Assembly: GCA_003455605.1 (NCBI GenBank)
Contig: DMQR01000082.1
Location: forward strand, 1 to 5,652
DNA length: 5,652 nt
From: Cryomorphaceae bacterium
GTDB taxonomy: Bacteria; Bacteroidota; Bacteroidia; Flavobacteriales; Schleiferiaceae
Reading direction: 5' to 3'
Positions 1 to 5,652 of the stretch are shown piece by piece. The translations under genes were made by a program, and so were the position numbers. The notes beneath the pieces were generated by a model. That model searched no databases. It saw only the letters and a program-made list of their open reading frames with translations, and was not told where the DNA came from. Positions within the stretch are counted from its first letter, which is position 1. Each line of letters begins with the position of its first letter.

Positions 1-1524
1 GGTGCCAAAGCTGTGAATGCCTTGAGTACAGAGTTCACAGTGCAAGCCTATCGCGATGGCAAAACCAAACGTGCCAAATTCGAATATGGGAAGCTCACCG
101 AAGATGATGCTATCCAGGAAAGCAGCCAACGAAAAGGCACGAAAATAACCTTCCGTCCGGATCTTGATATTTTCCACAACTACCGTTTTATGATCGAGTA
201 TGTTGAGAAGATGATGTGGAATTACGCCTATCTCAATCCAGGATTGACCTTGTATTTGAATGGCGAGAAATTCTATTCTGAGAATGGGTTGAAAGATTTA
301 CTCAAGGACAACCTAGACGGAAATACCTTGCACGATATCATCCACTTGAAGGGGGAGGATATTGAGATTGCCCTAACGCACAACGAGCGCATGCAAGGCG
401 AACAGTACTACAGCTTCGTGAACGGGCAGCACACGACCCAAGGGGGTACGCATCAAAATGCGCTCCGCGAGGGCATTGTGAACGTCATGCGCGACTTCTA
501 CAACAAGAATTTTGATGCGGCAGACATTCGTGCTTGTGTCATTGCGGCCATTTCGATTAAGGTCATCGAACCGGTTTTTGAGTCGCAAACGAAAACAAAA
601 CTGGGCTCTTTAGAAATGGCTCCTGGTGAGGTTCACGTGAGAACATTCGTGGGGAATTTCCTCAAAGAGCATTTGGATAATTACCTGCACCGAAATCCGC
701 AGGTTGCCGAGATTATCCTCAAGAAAATTCAACGAGCGGAACGCGAGCGTAAGGATTTGCAGGGGATTAGAAAATTGGCCCGGGAACGCGCTAAGAAAGC
801 CTCGCTTCACAACAAAAAATTACGCGATTGTCGCGCCCACTTGAATGATGCAAAGTCCGGAAAGGAGGACCGTCGTTTGGAGACCACCTTATTCATTACC
901 GAGGGTGATAGTGCATCGGGTTCCATCACGAAGAGTCGCGATGTGAATACGCAGGCTGTATTTTCGTTGAAAGGGAAGCCTCTGAATAGCTATGGGTTGA
1001 GCAAGAAAGTGGTTTATGAAAACGAAGAGTTCAACTTGCTACAGGCTGCCTTAAATATTGAGGACGGATTGGATGATTTGAGATACAATAATGTGGTGAT
1101 TGCTACGGATGCGGATGTGGACGGTATGCACATTCGTCTGCTTCTCATCACGTTCTTCTTGCAGTTCTTTCCAGAATTGGTCCGAGAAGGGCATCTATAT
1201 ATCCTTCAAACGCCGCTGTTCCGTGTGAGAAACAAGAAGGAAACGCGCTATTGCTTTACGCCAGAGGAAAAGAATACGGCCATTTCGGAATTAGGACCGC
1301 GACCTGAGATTACACGCTTTAAGGGATTGGGTGAAATTTCACCGGATGAGTTCAAATACTTTATCGGTGAGGACATCCGTCTAGAGCCTGTGATGATTAG
1401 TAAAGATTATACTTCTGACGATTTGTTGGAATTCTACATGGGAAAAAATACCCCGAAACGCCAGGAGTTCATCATTGATAACCTACGAGTAGAGAAAAAC
1501 CTTGAAGAGGAATTGCTGAACTGA
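1..1524 (+). CDS. parE: DNA topoisomerase IV subunit B (ParE), 5'-truncated by the window edge
   Basis: ATPase/TOPRIM subunit of the type IIA topoisomerase that unlinks replicated chromosomes with ParC in the cytoplasm. The frame is open from base 1 and gives 507 residues. The first residues, GAKAVNALS, are the end of the GHKL ATP-lid motif (HGVGxxxVNALS), so the GTG at 13 is an internal valine codon and not the start. About 115 N-terminal residues are missing compared with a family length of about 620-630. Visible in order, in fragment numbering: ATP-lid end 1-9; transducer domain with the QTK loop 196-198, whose lysine contacts the ATP gamma-phosphate in this family; TOPRIM with EGDSA 301-305 and DADVDG 370-375, giving metal ligands E301, D370 and D372; and RFKGLGE 439-445 near the C-terminus, which contacts subunit A. 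There is no large TOPRIM insert of the E. coli GyrB kind. ParE is preferred over GyrB because of the adjacent parC and the Bacteroidota ParE-like wording ([11 protein letters not shown]). No broken motif is seen. Confidence 0.95.
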   Translation, partial: GAKAVNALSTEFTVQAYRDGKTKRAKFEYGKLTEDDAIQESSQRKGTKITFRPDLDIFHNYRFMIEYVEKMMWNYAYLNPGLTLYLNGEKFYSENGLKDLLKDNLDGNTLHDIIHLKGEDIEIALTHNERMQGEQYYSFVNGQHTTQGGTHQNALREGIVNVMRDFYNKNFDAADIRACVIAAISIKVIEPVFESQTKTKLGSLEMAPGEVHVRTFVGNFLKEHLDNYLHRNPQVAEIILKKIQRAERERKDLQGIRKLARERAKKASLHNKKLRDCRAHLNDAKSGKEDRRLETTLFITEGDSASGSITKSRDVNTQAVFSLKGKPLNSYGLSKKVVYENEEFNLLQAALNIEDGLDDLRYNNVVIATDADVDGMHIRLLLITFFLQFFPELVREGHLYILQTPLFRVRNKKETRYCFTPEEKNTAISELGPRPEITRFKGLGEISPDEFKYFIGEDIRLEPVMISKDYTSDDLLEFYMGKNTPKRQEFIIDNLRVEKNLEEELLN

Positions 1525-1526
1525 TG
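1522..1526 (+). promoter_or_regulatory. TGATG stop-start overlap coupling parE and parC
   Basis: The parE stop TGA (1522-1524) shares its last A with the parC ATG (1524-1526). The only purine-rich stretch upstream, GAAGAGG at 1504-1510, ends 13 bases before the ATG. That is too far for a normal ribosome binding site and it lies within parE coding sequence. Bacteroidota commonly lack Shine-Dalgarno sequences, so translational coupling by terminating ribosomes is the likely way ParC is made in proportion to ParE. The overlap is seen in the sequence; the coupling is inferred. Confidence 0.7.
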
Positions 1527-4280
1527 AGTGACGACATTCAAAGCCCCGAAGATTTTGACCCTGAATTGACCCCTGATACCACCCAAGAAGAGGAGGGCAC
1601 GCGTATTACGAGGGTAAGCGGGATGTATGAAGATTATTTTCTTGATTACGCCTCTTATGTGATTTTGGAGCGCGCCGTACCTGCCTTGAACGATGGTTTG
1701 AAGCCCGTACAGCGTCGCTTACTCCACGCCATGAAAGATATGGATGACGGTCGCTTCCACAAGGTGGCGAACATTATCGGCCAGACTATGCGCTTCCATC
1801 CCCACGGGGATGCCTCTATCGGTGACGCTTTGGTACAAATGGGTCAGAAAGACCTGTTAATTGATTGTCAGGGGAACTGGGGAAATATATTGACCGGTGA
1901 CGGTGCAGCGGCACCTCGTTATATCGAGGCACGTTTGACCAGGTTTGCACTCCATGTTGCCTACAGCCCGAAAGTCACGGAATGGCAATTATCCTATGAC
2001 GGTCGTGCGAACGAGCCGTTGCATTTACCGATGAAGTTCCCTATGCTACTTGCCATGGGGGTAGAAGGGATTGCCGTGGGTTTGAGTACGAAGATTTTGC
2101 CGCACAACTTCTTGGAGCTCATCGATGCCTCTATCAAAGTATTGCAGGAGAAGGGCTTCAAACTCTTTCCAGATTTTCCGACAGGAGGTATCGCAGATTT
2201 CTCCAACTACAACGATGGGGAGCGTGGTTCTAGGGTCCGAGTACGTGCGCGCATTTCACAACTAGATAAGAATACCTTGGTCATCACGGAGATTCCATAC
2301 AGTACGACTACGCAAAGTTTGATTGATAGCATTTTGAAGGCCAACGACAAGGGTAAGATCAAAATCAAAAAAATCGAAGATAATACGGCAGAGAACGTAG
2401 AGATTTTGGTGCACTTGCCAGCAGGGATTAGTCCGGATAAGACCATAGATGCCTTGTATGCCTTTACAAACTGTGAAGTGAGCATTGCCCCTTTGGCATG
2501 TAGTATCTACCAAGATACCCCGCTGTTTATTGGGGTTCGTGAGGTGTTGAAGCGCAGTACCATGGCCACTCGTGAGGTACTCAAGGCAGAATTAGAAATC
2601 AAATTATCGGAACTCCTAGAGCAATGGCACTTCGCCTCGCTCGAACGTATTTTCATTGAGAATAAGATCTACCGCGATATTGAGGAGGCCGAGACTTGGG
2701 AACAAGTCATCGAGTGCATCCGCAAAGGATTAACGCCCCACATTAAACACCTCATGCGTGAGGTTACGGATGATGATATCGTAAGATTGACTGAAATTAA
2801 GATCAAACGCATTTCTAAGTTTGACAGCAACAAGGCTAACGATAAGATTATCGAGCTTGAAGGTAAGATTGATGAGGTCAAGCATGATTTGGCTCACTTG
2901 ACAGAGTTTGCAATCAACTACTTCAAAGATCTCAAAGAGAAATTTGGAAAAGGCCGTATGCGCAAAACAGAGATTGCCACCTTCGATAGTGTGGAAGCTG
3001 CTAAAGTGGTTATCCGCAATCAGAAGTTGTATGTAAACCGCGAAGAGGGTTTCGTGGGCTACGGCATGAAACGCGACGAATACGTATGTGAATGTTCGGA
3101 TATCGACGACATCATCGTGTTCCGTAAAGATGGTAAGTATAGCGTAAGTAAGGTCAAGGATAAATCTTTTTTTGGCAAAAACATCGAATATGTAGCAGTG
3201 TGGAAGAAGGGCGACGATCGCACGGTTTATAATGCTATATACCAAGACGGCGCATCTAAAGTTAGCTATGTGAAGCGCTTTAGTGTGACCAGCATTACCC
3301 GAGATCGTGAATACGATATCAGTCGAGGAAATAAGGGCTCAAAGTTGCTGTACTTCACGGCGAACCCGAACGGGGAAGCTGAGGTGGTGACAGTCTTGAT
3401 GAGAAAATTAGCCAAGCTTAAAAAACTCAAATTCGACCTCGATTTCAGTGAAATTGCGGTCAAGGGACGTGGCTCTAAAGGAAATATTGCAACGAAATTT
3501 TCTGTGAAACGCGTGGAGCTTAAGGAGCGCGGAGAGAGTACTCTAGAAGCACGTAAGGTTTGGTTTGATGAAACTGTACACCGATTGAACAGCGATGAAC
3601 GAGGAAGATTAATTGGCTCTTTTAAAGGGGAGGACCGCATCCTTATTGCAGAGAAGAATGGTGCACTGAAAGTGGTGGTGCCGGAGCTTACTTTGCATTT
3701 CGATCCAGATATGATCTACTTGGAAAAGTTAGAAGCGGATCGTCCGGTGAGTGCCGTGTATTTTGACGGTGAGAAGAGCCGCTACTTTGTGAAGCGATTC
3801 CTTTGGGAAGGCGGCGATAAGGAAGAAAATATTATCACTGCGCATCCAAAGAGTGAGTTGGTCTATTTGAGCAATGCTTCTTTACCGAGAATTGAGATGT
3901 TGTACCGTAAACAAAAAGGTACCCAGAAAGATCCTGAAGAGGTGCTGTTGAGCGAATTCATTTCGGTCAAAGGCATTAAGGCGAAAGGGAACCAGTTGAC
4001 TACCGATACCTTAAACAAGATTGTAGGGTTGGAGCCCCTTAATGAGCCAGAAGTGGCCGTAGAGGAGCTCCCAGATATCACACCTGCGGGACCAAGTGTC
4101 GGGGAGGTAGAGGTTGACATTCAAGATGCTGAGAGAATAGAGGAGAAGCAGGAGCCGGTTGCTGAGCTACCTAGGAAAGGCGAAAAAAAAGAATTGGCCC
4201 CGAAATCTGAACCTTCAAAGGAAAACAAAGGTTCTTATAGTGCGGATGATGAAGCGCCACAGATCACTTTAGATTTTTAA
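1524..4280 (+). CDS. parC: DNA topoisomerase IV subunit A (ParC), complete, 918 aa
   Basis: DNA breakage-reunion subunit, partner of ParE in decatenation. The ATG overlaps the parE stop by one base. The first 25 residues hold ten acidic and no basic residues, a short extension before the core that begins near TRVSGMYEDYFLDYASYVI. The winged-helix active site has R132-Y133 (APRYIEARL), and Y133 is the nucleophile that forms the 5'-phosphotyrosyl bond. The quinolone-determining stretch is HPHGDASIGD (92-101). GIAVG (182-186) holds the DNA-bending isoleucine I183. The tower follows, then the C-gate coiled coil at about 430-490. Residues about 510-830 form a beta-pinwheel C-terminal domain without a canonical GyrA box, but with two degenerate ones at 599-605 and 647-653. 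Residues 836-918 are a low-complexity acidic tail ending in QITLDF. The length is slightly above what I expect for Bacteroidota ParC, mostly because of this tail. GyrA is the alternative name, but operon position and the missing full GyrA box favour ParC. Confidence 0.95.
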   Translation: MSDDIQSPEDFDPELTPDTTQEEEGTRITRVSGMYEDYFLDYASYVILERAVPALNDGLKPVQRRLLHAMKDMDDGRFHKVANIIGQTMRFHPHGDASIGDALVQMGQKDLLIDCQGNWGNILTGDGAAAPRYIEARLTRFALHVAYSPKVTEWQLSYDGRANEPLHLPMKFPMLLAMGVEGIAVGLSTKILPHNFLELIDASIKVLQEKGFKLFPDFPTGGIADFSNYNDGERGSRVRVRARISQLDKNTLVITEIPYSTTTQSLIDSILKANDKGKIKIKKIEDNTAENVEILVHLPAGISPDKTIDALYAFTNCEVSIAPLACSIYQDTPLFIGVREVLKRSTMATREVLKAELEIKLSELLEQWHFASLERIFIENKIYRDIEEAETWEQVIECIRKGLTPHIKHLMREVTDDDIVRLTEIKIKRISKFDSNKANDKIIELEGKIDEVKHDLAHLTEFAINYFKDLKEKFGKGRMRKTEIATFDSVEAAKVVIRNQKLYVNREEGFVGYGMKRDEYVCECSDIDDIIVFRKDGKYSVSKVKDKSFFGKNIEYVAVWKKGDDRTVYNAIYQDGASKVSYVKRFSVTSITRDREYDISRGNKGSKLLYFTANPNGEAEVVTVLMRKLAKLKKLKFDLDFSEIAVKGRGSKGNIATKFSVKRVELKERGESTLEARKVWFDETVHRLNSDERGRLIGSFKGEDRILIAEKNGALKVVVPELTLHFDPDMIYLEKLEADRPVSAVYFDGEKSRYFVKRFLWEGGDKEENIITAHPKSELVYLSNASLPRIEMLYRKQKGTQKDPEEVLLSEFISVKGIKAKGNQLTTDTLNKIVGLEPLNEPEVAVEELPDITPAGPSVGEVEVDIQDAERIEEKQEPVAELPRKGEKKELAPKSEPSKENKGSYSADDEAPQITLDF
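4029..4277 (+). other. Acidic, proline-rich disordered tail of ParC ending in QITLDF
   Basis: ParC residues 836-918 lie beyond the last recognisable pinwheel strand. Of 83 residues I count 23 acidic, 9 basic and 10 proline, with almost no aromatics until the final F918, which indicates intrinsic disorder. The basic residues cluster in the second half (PRKGEKK and onward), so the tail reads as an acidic segment, then a mixed-charge segment, then the hydrophobic tip QITLDF. In E. coli GyrA an acidic C-terminal tail modulates DNA wrapping by the pinwheel; a similar role here is inference. The reading frame is intact to the TAA at 4278-4280. Confidence 0.7.
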
Positions 4281-4281
4281 C

Positions 4282-4335
4282 ATGAAAACCCTACTCCTGG
4301 GCCTTAGTTTTTTAACCTGCATTGGCGTCTGTGCC
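4282..4335 (+). other. Sec signal peptide of the propeller protein
   Basis: Residues 1-18 have one lysine (K2), a hydrophobic core from L4 to V16, and a V-C-A cleavage motif, with predicted signal peptidase I cleavage between A18 and Q19. A lipoprotein signal was considered because of C13 and C17, but the residues before them (FLT and IGV) do not fit a lipobox. Mature protein would therefore enter the periplasm as a soluble form, consistent with onward type IX export. Prediction is by eye. Confidence 0.8.
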
Positions 4336-5652
4336 CAACAGAGTTTCAATATTGTCCAAAAGAGTCATTTGACTTATTTGAACGAAAATAATGACATCTG
4401 GGGATATACAGATTCGGCCAGTGGTATTGAGTACGCCTTGGTTGGTACCACTGCAGGGGTTAGTATTGTGGACATCAGCATGGCGACGGCACCCGTGAAA
4501 AAGCAATTCATTCAAGGTCCATATTGCACTCACCGTGATTTGAAAACATGGGGTAACTATGCCTACGTAGTGCATGATATCCCTTTTACTTGGAACCAAA
4601 TCTCGGAGTTTGGTCTACTCATTATTGATATGGATAGTGTCGACAACCCGGTCCCTACCTACAAAAACATAAATTATCCGGTTGAGTATCCTTCTGGGGT
4701 GTGGGATACGTTGAAGACAGTGCACAATCTTTATATTGATGAGAACGGCTATTGCTATTTGTTCGGAGCAAATATTGGGAATGGTGGTGCATTGATTTTG
4801 GATTTGAAGAGCGATCCATGGAACCCTACGGTGGTGGGTATTTATGATGATTACTATTTCCACGATGGAATGGTGCGTGGAGATACACTTTGGGGTTCTG
4901 CGGTAAACTCAGGAAAATTTGTGGTAGTGGATGTGACCCAAAAGGACTCTTTATTGACCTTGGTGACACATGGTACGCCGAATACGTACACACATAATAC
5001 TTGGATTTCAGACGATAATAACACCCTGTTCTGTACGGACGAGGTGGCGGGTGCCTTTCTAAGTGCTTATGATGTAAGTGATTTGAGCAACATCACTGAA
5101 CTTGACCGAATTCAAACTTCATTAGATACAGGAGTCGTGCCGCACAATGCTCACGTCCTTGGCCAATGGGTGGTGACCTCTTATTATACCGCAGGCGTTC
5201 AGATTGTAGATGCGAAATACCCAGAGTTACTAGTGGAGGTGGGGTACTTTGATACCTCTCCAAATTTCACTGGTGGTGGTTTTTTTGGGAATTGGGGTAC
5301 TTATCCTTATTTCGAATCTGACCTAATCATTTGTTCCGACATTGAAGAAGGCTTGTGGGTACTCGAGCCGACCTATGTGGAGGCATCAAGATTGCACATT
5401 GTGGTATACGATAGCATCACCAAAGCGCCGATGAGTAATGTTAACATTTCCTTTAATAAGCTCAGCAAAGTAGTGGAGAGCAATATTGATGGATTGGCGG
5501 ACATTGGTACGCCATTGCAGGTTCAAGATAGTTTAATTGTAAGCATGCCTGGGTTTGTTACTCATCGCCAGCAATACCTGTGGGTAGGTGGCATTTTCGA
5601 TACGGTCAAAGTGGCTTTGCTAAATGTCAATAACGTCGGCATAGGAGAAGAA
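4282..5652 (+). CDS. Exported choice-of-anchor B family beta-propeller protein with LVIVD-type repeats, 3'-truncated
   Basis: The frame is open from ATG 4282 to the window end, giving 457 codons without a stop. Function unknown; I recognise the family (choice-of-anchor B, related to LVIVD-repeat proteins) from its wording, such as FGANIGNGGALILDL, DDYYFHDGMVRGDTLW and SDIEEGLWVLEPTYV. Residues 1-18 are a signal peptide. Residues about 35-365 form a predicted seven-bladed propeller. Its seven G-hydrophobic-[VIL]-[DE] repeat strands start near 59, 111, 169, 211, 258, 305 and 357, in frames such as GVSIVDIS, GLLIIDMD and GVQIVDAK. Residues about 371-448 resemble a carboxypeptidase regulatory-like beta-sandwich (VVYDSITKAPMSNVNISF). 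The last visible residues, NNVGIGEE, look like the linker that often precedes a type IX secretion sorting domain, which would lie past the window. The ATG is chosen because a signal peptide follows directly. It starts one base after the parC stop with no Shine-Dalgarno, so it is probably on the same transcript. Confidence 0.85.
   Translation, partial: MKTLLLGLSFLTCIGVCAQQSFNIVQKSHLTYLNENNDIWGYTDSASGIEYALVGTTAGVSIVDISMATAPVKKQFIQGPYCTHRDLKTWGNYAYVVHDIPFTWNQISEFGLLIIDMDSVDNPVPTYKNINYPVEYPSGVWDTLKTVHNLYIDENGYCYLFGANIGNGGALILDLKSDPWNPTVVGIYDDYYFHDGMVRGDTLWGSAVNSGKFVVVDVTQKDSLLTLVTHGTPNTYTHNTWISDDNNTLFCTDEVAGAFLSAYDVSDLSNITELDRIQTSLDTGVVPHNAHVLGQWVVTSYYTAGVQIVDAKYPELLVEVGYFDTSPNFTGGGFFGNWGTYPYFESDLIICSDIEEGLWVLEPTYVEASRLHIVVYDSITKAPMSNVNISFNKLSKVVESNIDGLADIGTPLQVQDSLIVSMPGFVTHRQQYLWVGGIFDTVKVALLNVNNVGIGEE
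5392..5625 (+). other. Carboxypeptidase regulatory-like beta-sandwich segment in the propeller protein
   Basis: Residues about 371-448 follow the last propeller strand. They show the pattern of a CarboxypepD_reg/transthyretin-like fold: a first strand LHIVVYDS, a turn with K-A-P and then V-N-I-S-F, a middle S-N-I-D-G-L-A-D turn, and later strands DSLIVSMPGFV and DTVKVALL. The G-F after 'SMP' matches the 'xxGY/F' often seen where such domains describe a moving, repeating strand. In Bacteroidota such domains usually act as spacers or adhesion modules in exported proteins. The assignment is weaker than for the propeller. Confidence 0.5.

Noticed and set aside
13..15. GTG as the start codon of the first gene
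   Set aside because: Translation upstream to base 1 gives GAKAV in frame, completing the conserved GHKL ATP-lid motif, so this codon is an internal valine and the gene starts before the window.
1504..1510. GAAGAGG as a Shine-Dalgarno for parC
   Set aside because: It ends 13 bases before the ATG and encodes E-E at the ParE C-terminus; the stop-start overlap explains initiation better.
3167..3173. T7 run as a frameshift site
   Set aside because: It encodes S-F-F in the conserved pinwheel domain with the frame intact on both sides, and there is no sign of an alternative product.
2730..3245. Open reading frame of 171 codons on the minus strand inside parC
   Set aside because: It lies wholly opposite conserved ParC C-gate and C-terminal domain coding sequence, has no recognisable domain, and is explained by base composition of the sense gene.
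4269..4276. TAGATTTT as a Bacteroidota -7 promoter element (TAnnTTTG)
   Set aside because: It ends five bases before the ATG, leaving no leader, lacks the final G, and has no TTTG-like -33 element at the right distance.
4318..4335. Lipoprotein signal in the propeller protein because of C13 and C17
   Set aside because: The residues before each cysteine do not fit a lipobox, whereas V-C-A followed by Q-Q fits signal peptidase I.
4312..4863. Two minus-strand open frames of 82-95 codons opposite the propeller gene
   Set aside because: The + strand frame encodes a recognisable protein with signal peptide and regular repeats; the minus-strand products show nothing recognisable.
1..5652. Mobile element, CRISPR, RNA gene or horizontally acquired island
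   Set aside because: No direct-repeat array, terminal inverted repeat, transposase, tRNA-like or rRNA-like sequence was seen; coding sequence fills the window and composition looks uniform by eye.

Overview
The window looks like a piece of a Bacteroidota chromosome, most likely from the Flavobacteriales or a close relative. Three things support this. ParE and ParC have the lineage-typical wording of the Bacteroidota topoisomerase IV pair (for example FHPHGDASIGDAL in ParC). Shine-Dalgarno sequences are absent at the gene starts. The third gene encodes an exported choice-of-anchor B propeller protein of a kind common in bacteria with the type IX secretion system. The assignment rests on recognising the proteins, not on a database search.

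The layout is very compact, with all genes on the + strand. Bases 1-1524 are the 3' part of parE (topoisomerase IV subunit B), entered in frame inside the ATPase domain. Bases 1524-4280 are a complete parC (subunit A, 918 aa), sharing one base with the parE stop. Bases 4282-5652 are the 5' part (457 codons) of a secreted protein that starts one base after the parC stop and runs off the window. There is essentially no intergenic DNA. I saw no RNA gene, mobile element, CRISPR array, terminator or convincing promoter.

ParE and ParC together form the A2B2 type IIA topoisomerase that passes one DNA duplex through another using ATP, to decatenate replicated chromosomes and relax supercoils. ParE supplies the ATPase and the metal-binding TOPRIM fold. 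ParC supplies the catalytic tyrosine, the C-gate and the DNA-wrapping C-terminal domain. The third protein is predicted to leave the cytoplasm and has no obvious link to topoisomerase function, yet it appears to share the transcript.

No clearly new multi-gene system is visible. The observations most worth checking are: a sliding-clamp-binding-like peptide (QITLDF) at the extreme C-terminus of ParC; a histidine recurring at the same place in successive blades of the exported propeller, possibly a metal or ligand site; two degenerate GyrA-box-like motifs in the ParC C-terminal domain; and the near-zero spacing between parC and the secreted-protein gene.
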